A stretch of 55,724 nucleotides of DNA. It comes from JAKPAM01 sp047605425. Its GTDB lineage: Bacteria; Pseudomonadota; Gammaproteobacteria; Burkholderiales; Burkholderiaceae_E. Where the stretch lies: contig JASGFT010000004.1 of assembly GCA_047605425.1 (NCBI GenBank), positions 1 through 55,724 on the forward strand, in the 5' to 3' direction. The notes below the pieces were generated by a model. It made no database searches, was not told the origin of the DNA, and was given only the letters and a program-made list of their open reading frames with translations. Of this stretch, positions 33,763 through 41,525 are shown in pieces. Made by a program: the position numbers and the translations under genes. Within the stretch, counting starts at the first letter, position 1. Each line of letters opens with the position of its first letter.

Positions 33763-36630
33763 CTATCTCTCGGCCGACATCAGATGTTCGTGCACGCTTG
33801 GTTGTTCGGCTTTTCGGGGCTTATCAAGGCGCACTTCACTCGGCTTGACGCCCGCACTCGGGTTCTCACTCGCGCGCCAGTCAGCAACACGCACGAGCGC
33901 TTCCAGATACGCCAGCGCGAACGGGCCGAGATGGCGCGGCTCCGTCTCGGGCACGACGCCGGCGTCGCTCTTCTCTTCAGGCCGCCAGGGTCCGAGGAGA
34001 TCTGCGACGAGGCCCGTCCAGCCGTGCCCAGTCAGCACGAACTCGTTGCCTTCCCAGCGGCCCTCGGCGCCGTCCTTTGCGATGGACAAGTCGAGCGGCC
34101 ACTGGTCGGTGCCGATCACCAGCGAACTTGGCTCGCTTCGTACGCCGAAGACGTCGTCGCCCTCGCGATTCGTCGAGCGCAGCACGGTGCGTGCCTTTCC
34201 GTGGTGCGTGGCTGCCAAGTACACCGCGAGGGCTGGGTACGGCTTCTTTTCTTTGTCGCGGTATTCCCGCCACATCGCGAGCGCCGAGGCGACCTCGTGG
34301 CGCAGGTCCGGACGGAACGCTGGTTCGCCTGCCCAGCAAACGTCGGTAAGTCCTTTGAGGGTGGTTCGGTCAGTCGAACTGGGCCTCTCATCGACAACCC
34401 ATCGAAGCCGGATAATCTCCGGAACTCGCCAGCTTCGATGATCGGACAATTGGAGCGCGGTTGGCCGCAGATTCCGCACTTCGTCACGGACCTTGGACAG
34501 GTTGCCATTTTTGAGAACATCGACCGCCAGAATATGTGGAGTCTTCGCGAGCAACCCGGCAGGAATGCCGGAAATTCCACACCAGTCAGGCAACTCGGCC
34601 TGCCACTGCGGATGTGCCTTGCCGAGATCATGAAGGGCCGAGGCTTCGACGACGGCCTTCTGCGTGTCGCCCGTCAACGAGAGCGCTTTGCAGAGCTTCT
34701 CAGCCTCGCTTCGCGCGTCCTTGAGATGATCTTCGAGCTTCGACCAGTAGCCGGCCTCGGTCCACACATCGTCTCGCAACGTCGTGCCGCGCCCGACACG
34801 CGGCACGTCAGCGAGCACGTTCGACTTGTCGCCTGTCCAACCTTCGTTGCTGTCGTAGCCGCCAACGTCGCGCTTCAGCATGACGAGCATGCCGGGGCGG
34901 ATGTCCCAGTGGTTCACGCGCTCCCATCGGTCGTGCTCGTCGTCCCACAGCCACGCCTTGCTCTTGCTCGTCTCCAGCATCTTCGAGACGCGAACGCAGG
35001 AGACAGGGCAGCCCTCCTTCGCAGGCTCCAACAGCGGACCGTCGAGCTCGTCATCTCGCGGCGGGACGTCGCCTGACCAATCGCGCCAGAACACCGTCAC
35101 GTCGAGATCGGGATCAGTGCCGCGCACGAAGGCGCTGACATCAGTGAACCCACCGTGGACGTCTCGCTCCGTGGAGAAGAGTCCATGCACGTCGAGCGCA
35201 CGCGGCAGCGGGCTCGGCTTCGGCTGCAAGGCCTCCAACACTTCTCTCCGTTTGTTTGCGTTCAGCGCCGCGATGGCTTCCGAGAACGACTTCGTCGTAG
35301 AGAGCGGAGCGAACGCCTCCACGAGCTTCTTAGCGCGCTCGATGTCGGAGCCTTCGTAAGGCCCGATGCGCTCCACCTTCTTGTTGCCGCCCTCCTTGGG
35401 CGTCTCCCAGACCCACGCGCGCGCGTCTTGGTCGTCTCCCTTTCGATTCAGGCGACCGAGACGTTGAAGCATCGACGGCCAGGGGGCGAGCTCGGTCCAG
35501 AGGTGATGCGCCGAAATGTCCACGCCCGCCTCGATGACCTGCGTGCTGACGCAGATGAGCCCGGGGTCGTCCTTCGGCAGCTTGCCCGCCTTGCGGTTGG
35601 CGTCGAACTCGAGCAGTCGCTGCTCATGTCGAGCGCGATCCTCGCGTCGGAACCGCGAGGTCAGCAGAACCTTGTCATCCACCGAGGAAAGCATGCGGAA
35701 TACGTCGCGCGCCATGTTCACGGTGTTGCAGATGACGAGGGAGAGCGTGCCCGCTACGTGCTTCTCCGTCACGGCCTTGGCAATGGCCTCGGGCGTGACC
35801 GCCCCGGACTTCACGGAGCCTCGCTTCTTCGCGCCAGTGGTCTTCGCGTCCGACGCAGTCGGCTGCCACCACTCGACGGGGCGCCTTGCGTCTCGCCACC
35901 ACTGGAGGTACTGGTCATTTTCGAGTGTGGTCGTGAGCTTCCGCTCGAATGCGACCTGCTCCGGCGATGCTTCGCCAAGTTCCTCGCGCGTTCGATCGGT
36001 GGTACTCAGAAACGACGAGCCGACCGTGGCGCTCATCCAAGTCGTCAGGCACGGCTTTAAAGGCGGGAACCGTTTCCTGCGCATCCAGTCGAGCTGCGAG
36101 GTCGTCCACAAGCCCGGTCCCATGAGCTGGACTTCGTCGATGATCCACCGGCAATCGTTGTTGAGGAGGCCGAAGTGGACCGGCCACTCGAAGCGACTCA
36201 TGGCGTAGCCACGGTTCAGCGCGCGTGAGAGGAGCTGGTCCTGCGTGCCAACGAGCACCCAAGGCTTGTCGGGCTGACGAACCCACTGGTCCTCGATTGC
36301 GCCACCCATGAGCTGGTGGACGTCAACGTCGATCTCGGGCTTCGTGACCTTGAGCGCATCGAAGTAGGTCTTCAAGCGTTGCACGGTCTGCGTCACGAGG
36401 CTGCGCATCGGCAGGCAGACCACGAGGTGCAGGGGCTCAGGTTTCTTGTCGACGAGTAACCGCCACGCCCACGCCAGCGCGACCTCCGTCTTCCCAAGAC
36501 CCGTCGGAACGGGAAGGACGTCGGGCATGCCATCGACGGCAACCCGGAGCTGCCAGCCGTATGGCGTGAACCCACCGGTCGCGGTTTTGAAGAAGTCTCT
36601 GAACGACTCTTCGCGCGAGTCACTCACCAT
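33763..36630 (-). CDS. cas3: Cas3 helicase-nuclease with C-terminal HD domain
   Basis: With the start MVSDSREESFRDFF at 36630 the product has 955 residues. The helicase core comes first: Walker A PTGLGKTE (44-48), DEVQ (165-168), TQVIEAGVDI (363-371) and QRLGRLNRKG (389-398). The HD nuclease domain is at the C-terminus: EDHLKDA (H635), SALHDLGKAHPQW (H667, D668) and ATHHGKAR. Helicase-first, HD-last is typical for subtype I-G Cas3. It unwinds and degrades target DNA recruited by Cascade. An ATG three codons upstream (36639) is possible; both overlap the HTH gene. Weak Shine-Dalgarno sequences suggest coupling to the upstream gene. Confidence 0.92.
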   Translation of the reverse strand: MVSDSREESFRDFFKTATGGFTPYGWQLRVAVDGMPDVLPVPTGLGKTEVALAWAWRLLVDKKPEPLHLVVCLPMRSLVTQTVQRLKTYFDALKVTKPEIDVDVHQLMGGAIEDQWVRQPDKPWVLVGTQDQLLSRALNRGYAMSRFEWPVHFGLLNNDCRWIIDEVQLMGPGLWTTSQLDWMRRKRFPPLKPCLTTWMSATVGSSFLSTTDRTREELGEASPEQVAFERKLTTTLENDQYLQWWRDARRPVEWWQPTASDAKTTGAKKRGSVKSGAVTPEAIAKAVTEKHVAGTLSLVICNTVNMARDVFRMLSSVDDKVLLTSRFRREDRARHEQRLLEFDANRKAGKLPKDDPGLICVSTQVIEAGVDISAHHLWTELAPWPSMLQRLGRLNRKGDDQDARAWVWETPKEGGNKKVERIGPYEGSDIERAKKLVEAFAPLSTTKSFSEAIAALNANKRREVLEALQPKPSPLPRALDVHGLFSTERDVHGGFTDVSAFVRGTDPDLDVTVFWRDWSGDVPPRDDELDGPLLEPAKEGCPVSCVRVSKMLETSKSKAWLWDDEHDRWERVNHWDIRPGMLVMLKRDVGGYDSNEGWTGDKSNVLADVPRVGRGTTLRDDVWTEAGYWSKLEDHLKDARSEAEKLCKALSLTGDTQKAVVEASALHDLGKAHPQWQAELPDWCGISGIPAGLLAKTPHILAVDVLKNGNLSKVRDEVRNLRPTALQLSDHRSWRVPEIIRLRWVVDERPSSTDRTTLKGLTDVCWAGEPAFRPDLRHEVASALAMWREYRDKEKKPYPALAVYLAATHHGKARTVLRSTNREGDDVFGVRSEPSSLVIGTDQWPLDLSIAKDGAEGRWEGNEFVLTGHGWTGLVADLLGPWRPEEKSDAGVVPETEPRHLGPFALAYLEALVRVADWRASENPSAGVKPSEVRLDKPRKAEQPSVHEHLMSAER

Positions 36631-36814
36631 GGCCTCCATCACCACCGCGCGGCTGCGCGTCGATCCACTTGTCGAGATCGGCCCGCTTGATGCGCCACTG
36701 TCCCCGAATCTTGAAGGCCGGTATCTCGCCAGCGTTCGCCATGGCGTAGACGGTCTTTTCCGCGAGCTTGAGCAGTGCGGCAACCTCCTTGATCGTCAGA
36801 ACTTCATCGGACAT
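36620..36814 (-). CDS. Excisionase-family helix-turn-helix protein, first gene of the CRISPR operon
   Basis: The 64-residue product is a single MerR-like/excisionase winged HTH: LTIKEVAALLKLAEKTVYAM, then GEIPAFKIRGQWRIKRADLD, and KWID. Such proteins bend or bind DNA as excisionases, relaxases' helpers or regulators. The ATG at 36814 is preceded by GGAG at five bases. The gene overlaps cas3 by about 11 bp and so heads the effector operon. Its position suggests an operon regulator; there is no integrase gene nearby to make it an excisionase partner. Confidence 0.85.
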   Translation of the reverse strand: MSDEVLTIKEVAALLKLAEKTVYAMANAGEIPAFKIRGQWRIKRADLDKWIDAQPRGGDGGHGE

Positions 36815-36912
36815 TACAGCTCCAGTGTGGCGAAACGTACGGATAACGATACCGTTGTATTCCAATCTATGGCATCGTATTCCGATCACCCTTGCCCATC
36901 AATGAGCAAGGG
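36815..36912 (-). promoter_or_regulatory. Effector operon promoter region with spaced direct repeats and a hairpin
   Basis: Upstream of the HTH gene lie two direct repeats, GTATTCCAAT at 36857-36866 and GTATTCCGAT at 36877-36886, offset by exactly 20 bp or two helical turns. A 7-10-7 inverted repeat, CCCTTGC (36889-36895) with GCAAGGG (36906-36912), follows. Two sites on one face of the helix suit a small HTH regulator. I cannot fix the -10 and -35 boxes. Confidence 0.5.
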
Positions 36913-37140
36913 CACTCACTGGAATGAGCAGGGCCTTTCCGTTGAGATCACGTTTGATGTCTTCGTGGCGTTTTTGTCTTCTTTGGAGTCGCCAGACAGG
37001 TCTTTCATTCAATGAGCGAACCAGGCTGCCATCTGTTTTTAAAGCGTGGCAATGCGGTCTTTGGCGGCCGTTGTTTTCTTCTTGAGCGCAGCCTCAATGC
37101 GAACGAGTCGATTGCCGCAAGCGGGCTGTTCGGCAAGTTC

Positions 37141-37297
37141 TGCCGTCGCGAGCGACGTCCCTGCGTCAACCCGACGGCCGGACGACTGCCGTGGTCATTT
37201 TCATCCGAGGCAGCATCGTCAGCACGAGCATAGCTGGCGGTTTGGATGACCGGTCGTGACCAAATGACATATGGGTTGGCTTCGTGGCCACTGCGAG
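37141..37297. repeat. Diverged direct repeat, right copy
   Basis: This is the partner of 17909-18063, in the same orientation. It lies directly after the point where the second yhaV loses similarity to the toxin family. In the minus-strand frame shared with the left copy (for example ASDENDHGSRP), many differences fall at third codon positions, which hints at a once-coding sequence. Adjacent DNA towards 37070 could also encode a short Lys/Ala-rich C-terminal end (RIEAALKKKTTAAKDRIATL) without a clear start. Confidence 0.7.
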
Positions 37298-37630
37298 ACG
37301 GGCGTGGCCGGCCGCACTCGCCGGATACCCGCCGATTACCCGCTGCTGTTGTGCGCGCGGCAGATCGGGGTGTCGCTGGGAGAAGCCGGCCCGCCGCCAG
37401 TGGCGCCAGGCCGGCCCCATTGTGTTGCCCTGACGATATTCGTCGCGTGCCGGATCGCCCGGCACCCCGTCTCGCATCAACTGGACCAGGGCCCGGAAGA
37501 ACTTGACGTTGGCGCTGGACTCGAAGCCTACCGGATCGCTCTGCTGCGCACGCAGCACTGCCGCGCGCAGCTTCGTCAACCGCTCGATCAGGTTGTCGTG
37601 GAACAGCAGCGTCCAGCCATGCTGCTGCAT
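37166..37630 (-). pseudogene. Truncated YhaV toxin gene
   Basis: The first 90 residues follow YhaV closely: HGWTLLFHDNLIERLTKLRA, then FRALVQLMRDGVPGDPARDE and YRQGNTMGPAWRHWRR. After that the conserved FFQ-YRLFF and AWVNDE segments are gone, replaced by unrelated residues that run into the direct repeat. The catalytic part of the toxin is therefore lost. The start overlaps the prlF stop by one base (TGATG). Compare the intact copy at 837-1355. Confidence 0.8.
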
Positions 37631-37947
37631 CAGATTTCCACGTCCTCATCGAAATCGTCACCCAGGTTCACTTTGTGGCCCGCATGCTCGAGCATCGTGC
37701 GCACCAGATCCTCCGGCAGATCACGGATGTTTCGGCCAGCCTCGATATCGCGAGCAAGCAGAGTCAAGAACGCGGCGATTGCGGGGTCTTCGTGCTCGGC
37801 ATCCGCACGGGTCACGATCACTTCACCGTCACGCAGGTCGAACGCGACCTTGCCGCCGGTATCCACGCCCAGCGCCTGGCGAATGGACTTGGGCAGCGTG
37901 ATCTGGCCTTTGGAGGTCAGCGTGGCAACTTCATGGATGACGCGCAT
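37630..37947 (-). CDS. prlF: PrlF-type antitoxin, second copy
   Basis: The 105-residue product begins MRVIHEVATLTSKGQITLPK, an AbrB/PrlF DNA-binding fold, followed by IRQALGVDTGGKVAFDLRDG and an acidic C-terminal part. It is intact although its partner toxin gene is broken, so it is an orphan antitoxin. The internal ATG at 37947 gives the family length. It is only distantly related to the PrlF at 1.4 kb. Confidence 0.85.
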   Translation of the reverse strand: MRVIHEVATLTSKGQITLPKSIRQALGVDTGGKVAFDLRDGEVIVTRADAEHEDPAIAAFLTLLARDIEAGRNIRDLPEDLVRTMLEHAGHKVNLGDDFDEDVEI

Positions 37948-38051
37948 GGCGGTTTTCTTGCAAGCAATGTTCGTATGGCGTGCCGGGGGCGACGTCGTCG
38001 CAGGGAGGTAGAATTTCAATTTGCCCGGACGGCCGGCTCATCCTTTTTCCG

Positions 38052-40580
38052 ATGTCACGCAAAAACAGACCCAAGCCAAGGTCCGCCTTGCCGGTCGCGA
38101 CGCCGCAGGCGGCGGAAGCTGCCCTGGCGGCCTCGCGTTACAAGGAGGCGATCGAGCATTTCAAGACGCTGCTCAAGCGCGAGAGCGACCCCGCCTGGCT
38201 TGATGGCCTGGCGGCGGCCTACGCGGGCCGCGCCGACCAGCTTGCCGCCAAGGGCATGCTCAAGGAGGCTCTGGCCTTGTGGCGCACGCGTGCCGATGCC
38301 TGCGGCGTGCCGCTGCTGGCCGGGCCCTATCTGGAGTGGCTGCTGCAAAGCGGTGACGTCGGGCAGGCCTTGGCGCTGCTGCGCAGCGACGCGCTGACAC
38401 CAGAGGACCTGCGTCGGCTCGCGCCGGCCGTGCTGGTGGCGCCCGAGACCTTGCTCGCCGGCGTGTCGGCCGAACACCCGCTGCTGCGCCACCGCGCTGC
38501 GGCCCAGGCCGCACTGGCCGCCGTGGCGCACGCCGACGACGCGGCACTGGCCGAGGCGCTGCAGGCGATCCCGTTTCGCTCGCCCTACCGCGATCTGCGT
38601 TCCCTGCTGAAGGCGCTCGCCCTGATGCGGACCGACCCGGTGCAGGCGGCCGAGGCGCTGGCGCGCGTCAGCGACGCTGGCGGCTTCGAGCGTCTGGCCG
38701 AGGTTTTGCGCGTCGCGCTGCTGCCGGCGGACCAATGGCTGGACGGGCTTCGCGGGCTGGACGACGCCGGCCGCATGCTGGTGCTCGAGTTGCAGGGCTG
38801 CCCCGAGCCGCAGCGGCCGTTGGTGATGGCGCTGGCGCAATCGAAGGAGAATGATCTCGAGCCGATGGCGCTCTATGACCTGCTGGTGCGCCATCGCGGC
38901 ACGCTGCCCGAGGGCATGGCCCCGGCCCTATGCCTGCGGCTCCTGCCGCATGCGCCCCGGCGCGCGAACAGTTTCGCTGCCAATTTCGGGCCGCTGCCGG
39001 CCGGCGAGATCGATCGGATCTGGGCGCTGGCTGCCGAACTGGATCATGACCACGACGGCGCCGTGGAGCACTGGCTGAGCTGCGTCGACCAGTGGCGGGT
39101 CGATCCGGCCATGCGGCGGCATGCCGCGCTGGTGCTGCGCCATCTGGCTGACGATCGCCGCTTTCACCACGGTGGCGGCACGTCCGGCGGGCCAGCGCTG
39201 CGGTGGCTGGCGCAGAGCCTGGAGCTGGATCCCGCCGACCGCGAGGCCGAGCTGCGCCTGCTGCGCGCCCTGCGGGAACGGGGCGACCTGAAGGGCGCGC
39301 GCACGCGGCTCGATGCGGCGCGCGAACGCTTTCCGGACGATGCTGCCGTGCTGCTCGAGGCCGTGCAGACGGCGCTCGCCAGCGGCGCCTTCAAGAAGGC
39401 CATCGGCCTGGCCAAGCAGGTGTTGGCGATCGATCCGATCAACCCCCAGGTGCGCAGCGTGATTGGCCAGGCTCATCTGTCGCATGCGCGCAAGCAGCTC
39501 TGTGCGCGCAACCCGAAAATGGCGCAGCGCGAGCTGGATGAGGCCCGCGGCTGGCTGCGCGGCTCGGCCGAGCTGGCTACGCTCGGCTTGCTGCGTGGCC
39601 TGGCAGCCGAGGCCACGGCCGAGGGCGACGTCCTGTTGCGCCAGGCGTTCGCGGACCTGGGCGGCACACTGGTAGGCGCCTACCATCTCGCGCTGGAGAG
39701 CACGCGCGCGCGGGTCGCCGCCGAGGCCGTTCTGCAGCGTGCCGGTGCCAGGCTCGACACCACGCCGGACATGGCCCAACTGACCGCGCTGGCGCACGCG
39801 CTGAACGCGGCGCGCGCCGATGATCGCGACGTGCGCCGGGTGCTGGATATGTTGCAGCCGATGCTGAAACGCGCTGCCACCGTGGCGCAAGGCAGCGAAA
39901 GCGAGTTGACGCTGGTCTGCGAGGCCCTGCTGCGCCAGGGGCAGAACGAGCTCACGCAGCGCTTCGCTGCGACCGCGCTGACGCGCTGGCCGGGCCGGCC
40001 GGCCTTCGTGTACTTCGAATTGGCCGGCCGATACCAGAGCGAGCCGTTGCGGATGCCGGTGCACGAGCAGCAACGCCTGGAGCAGGCCTTCGCGCAGGCC
40101 CGGGCGCAGGACGATCGCCGTAGCGCCTCGCGCATGGCCGAGCTCCTGCGCGAGGCTAGCGGTTTCGGTCTTGGTGGCGTTGGTGGCTTCGATGATTTCG
40201 ACGACTTCGAACTGGATGACGAGGACGAGGGCTTTCCCGACGATCCCCGCGTGCTGGCCGAAGCCTTGCGGGTCGTCGGGGGTGAGAAACCCTTTCTGGA
40301 TCTGATCCGCAGCAAGTTGGGCAAGGCCGAGTTCGATCAGCTGCGCCGCGAGATCGGCGGCAGCACGACGCACTTCACCACGGCGCTGATAGAAATTTTG
40401 ACCGGGGCGGCTGGTCCGATGCCTGGCGGAATGCCAGGCCGGATGCCCAGCCCGATGCCCAGCCCGATGCCTGACCGGACACCCGGCCCGATGCCCGTCG
40501 ATCGTCCGGCGCCAAGGCCTGCGCCGCGGCGCGGCCCACCACCACCCGGCGACAAGCAGCCAGGACTCTTCGATGACTGA
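38052..40580 (+). CDS. TPR-repeat protein of the HscC chaperone cluster
   Basis: The product of about 842 residues is rich in helical Ala/Leu/Arg repeats of tetratricopeptide type, for example AALAASRYKEAIEHFKTLLK and LEAVQTALASGAFKKAIGLA followed by KQVLAIDPINPQV. Near residue 705 lies an acidic stretch (FDDFDDFELDDEDEG) and the C-terminus is Pro/Met-rich with PMP repeats, probably disordered. No catalytic motif is seen. It overlaps the J-like gene by 8 bp, so it is the first gene of a five-gene HscC operon. It could act as a scaffold or client adaptor. The start is the first ATG before the conserved part; upstream in-frame starts exist. Confidence 0.75.
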   Translation: MSRKNRPKPRSALPVATPQAAEAALAASRYKEAIEHFKTLLKRESDPAWLDGLAAAYAGRADQLAAKGMLKEALALWRTRADACGVPLLAGPYLEWLLQSGDVGQALALLRSDALTPEDLRRLAPAVLVAPETLLAGVSAEHPLLRHRAAAQAALAAVAHADDAALAEALQAIPFRSPYRDLRSLLKALALMRTDPVQAAEALARVSDAGGFERLAEVLRVALLPADQWLDGLRGLDDAGRMLVLELQGCPEPQRPLVMALAQSKENDLEPMALYDLLVRHRGTLPEGMAPALCLRLLPHAPRRANSFAANFGPLPAGEIDRIWALAAELDHDHDGAVEHWLSCVDQWRVDPAMRRHAALVLRHLADDRRFHHGGGTSGGPALRWLAQSLELDPADREAELRLLRALRERGDLKGARTRLDAARERFPDDAAVLLEAVQTALASGAFKKAIGLAKQVLAIDPINPQVRSVIGQAHLSHARKQLCARNPKMAQRELDEARGWLRGSAELATLGLLRGLAAEATAEGDVLLRQAFADLGGTLVGAYHLALESTRARVAAEAVLQRAGARLDTTPDMAQLTALAHALNAARADDRDVRRVLDMLQPMLKRAATVAQGSESELTLVCEALLRQGQNELTQRFAATALTRWPGRPAFVYFELAGRYQSEPLRMPVHEQQRLEQAFAQARAQDDRRSASRMAELLREASGFGLGGVGGFDDFDDFELDDEDEGFPDDPRVLAEALRVVGGEKPFLDLIRSKLGKAEFDQLRREIGGSTTHFTTALIEILTGAAGPMPGGMPGRMPSPMPSPMPDRTPGPMPVDRPAPRPAPRRGPPPPGDKQPGLFDD

Positions 40581-40863
40581 TCCCTATCGCCTGCTGGGCG
40601 TGCCGCCATCGGCCGACGATGCCGCCATCCGCGCCGCCTACCTGGCGGCGATCCGTGATTGCCCGCCCGAGCGCGACCGTGCGCGTTTCGAGCAGGTGCG
40701 CGCGGCCTACGAGTCGATTGCCCACGAGCGCGATCGCCTGGCCCATGCCCTGTTCGATACCAGCCCGTTGACGGCCGCGGAACTGCTGCAGCGGCTGCGC
40801 GACGACTGGCAGCCCGGGCCGCCGACGGAGCGCAGCCTGCGGCGGCTGCTGGGCGAGTCATGA
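40573..40863 (+). CDS. J-domain-like protein lacking the HPD motif
   Basis: The 96-residue product starts DPYRLLGVPPSADDAAIRAA, then YLAAIRDCPPERDRARFEQV, RAAYESI, a J-domain pattern. At the HPD position the sequence is CPP, so canonical stimulation of Hsp70 ATPase is doubtful. Variant J-proteins are known next to hscC (DjlB/DjlC-like). The 40 residues after the domain are unassigned. It is coupled to the GrpE-like gene by an ATGA overlap. Confidence 0.8.
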   Translation: MTDPYRLLGVPPSADDAAIRAAYLAAIRDCPPERDRARFEQVRAAYESIAHERDRLAHALFDTSPLTAAELLQRLRDDWQPGPPTERSLRRLLGES

Positions 40864-41525
40864 GCGGTGGGTGGGACGATGCCGACAAGGAGCGTCTGGT
40901 CGAGCAGTTCCGTGCGGGCCTGGCGCTCATCGATGGCGAACCGGATGACGGTGACGAGGCCGTCGATCTGGCCACGCTACTCGCCGAAATGGCGGTGCTG
41001 AAGAACGAGGTGCGCCTGCAGGCCCGTCAGTTCAAGGCCGCGCTGGAGGAGTTGCAGGGCCTGGGCGAGGCCTTGCGCGAGCAGAATGAGCGCCTGCAGC
41101 GCGAGCTCGACGGCGCCCGCGCCCAGTCGGCCAGTGTGCGCGCCCAGGCCGAGCGCAGCCTGCTGCTCGGCCTGCTGGAACTGCGTGACCGCCTGCAGGC
41201 CGGGCTCGATGCGGCCGAAGCCTGGCGCCCTTCGTCGCTGCAACGCTTGCTCGGTGGTGAGCAGCGTTTCGCGCGCAGCCTGCGGGAAGGCTCGGCGCTG
41301 ACGCTGCAGCGCCTCGATGAACTGCTCGCCAGCCATCGCGTGCGGGCCATCGAGGCCGTCGGGCGGCCGCTGGACCCGCAGCACATGCACGCGGTGGCAG
41401 CCGAGGATAGTCCGGGGGCTGATCCGGGCGTGGTGCTGCGCGAGTTGAGGCGCGGCTTTTTCCAGGGCAACGAGCTGCTGCGCGCGGCCGAGGTCATCGT
41501 CAACAGGAGGGCACAAGCATCATGA
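40860..41525 (+). CDS. GrpE-like nucleotide exchange factor of the HscC cluster
   Basis: The 221-residue product has a coiled coil (EMAVLKNEVRLQARQFKAAL, then ELQGLGEALREQNERLQREL) followed by a helical part and a C-terminal beta-wing-like region: GRPLDPQHMHAVAAEDSPGA and VVLRELRRGFFQGNELLRAA, both close to GrpE. It would release ADP from HscC. The start ATG overlaps the J-like gene stop, and its stop overlaps the hscC start, both in ATGA. It differs from housekeeping GrpE in its neighbours. Confidence 0.85.
   Translation: MSGGWDDADKERLVEQFRAGLALIDGEPDDGDEAVDLATLLAEMAVLKNEVRLQARQFKAALEELQGLGEALREQNERLQRELDGARAQSASVRAQAERSLLLGLLELRDRLQAGLDAAEAWRPSSLQRLLGGEQRFARSLREGSALTLQRLDELLASHRVRAIEAVGRPLDPQHMHAVAAEDSPGADPGVVLRELRRGFFQGNELLRAAEVIVNRRAQAS

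Noticed and set aside
38011..38203. Short plus-strand frames at the start of the TPR gene as separate peptides
   Set aside because: They lie in other frames of the TPR gene and lack support.
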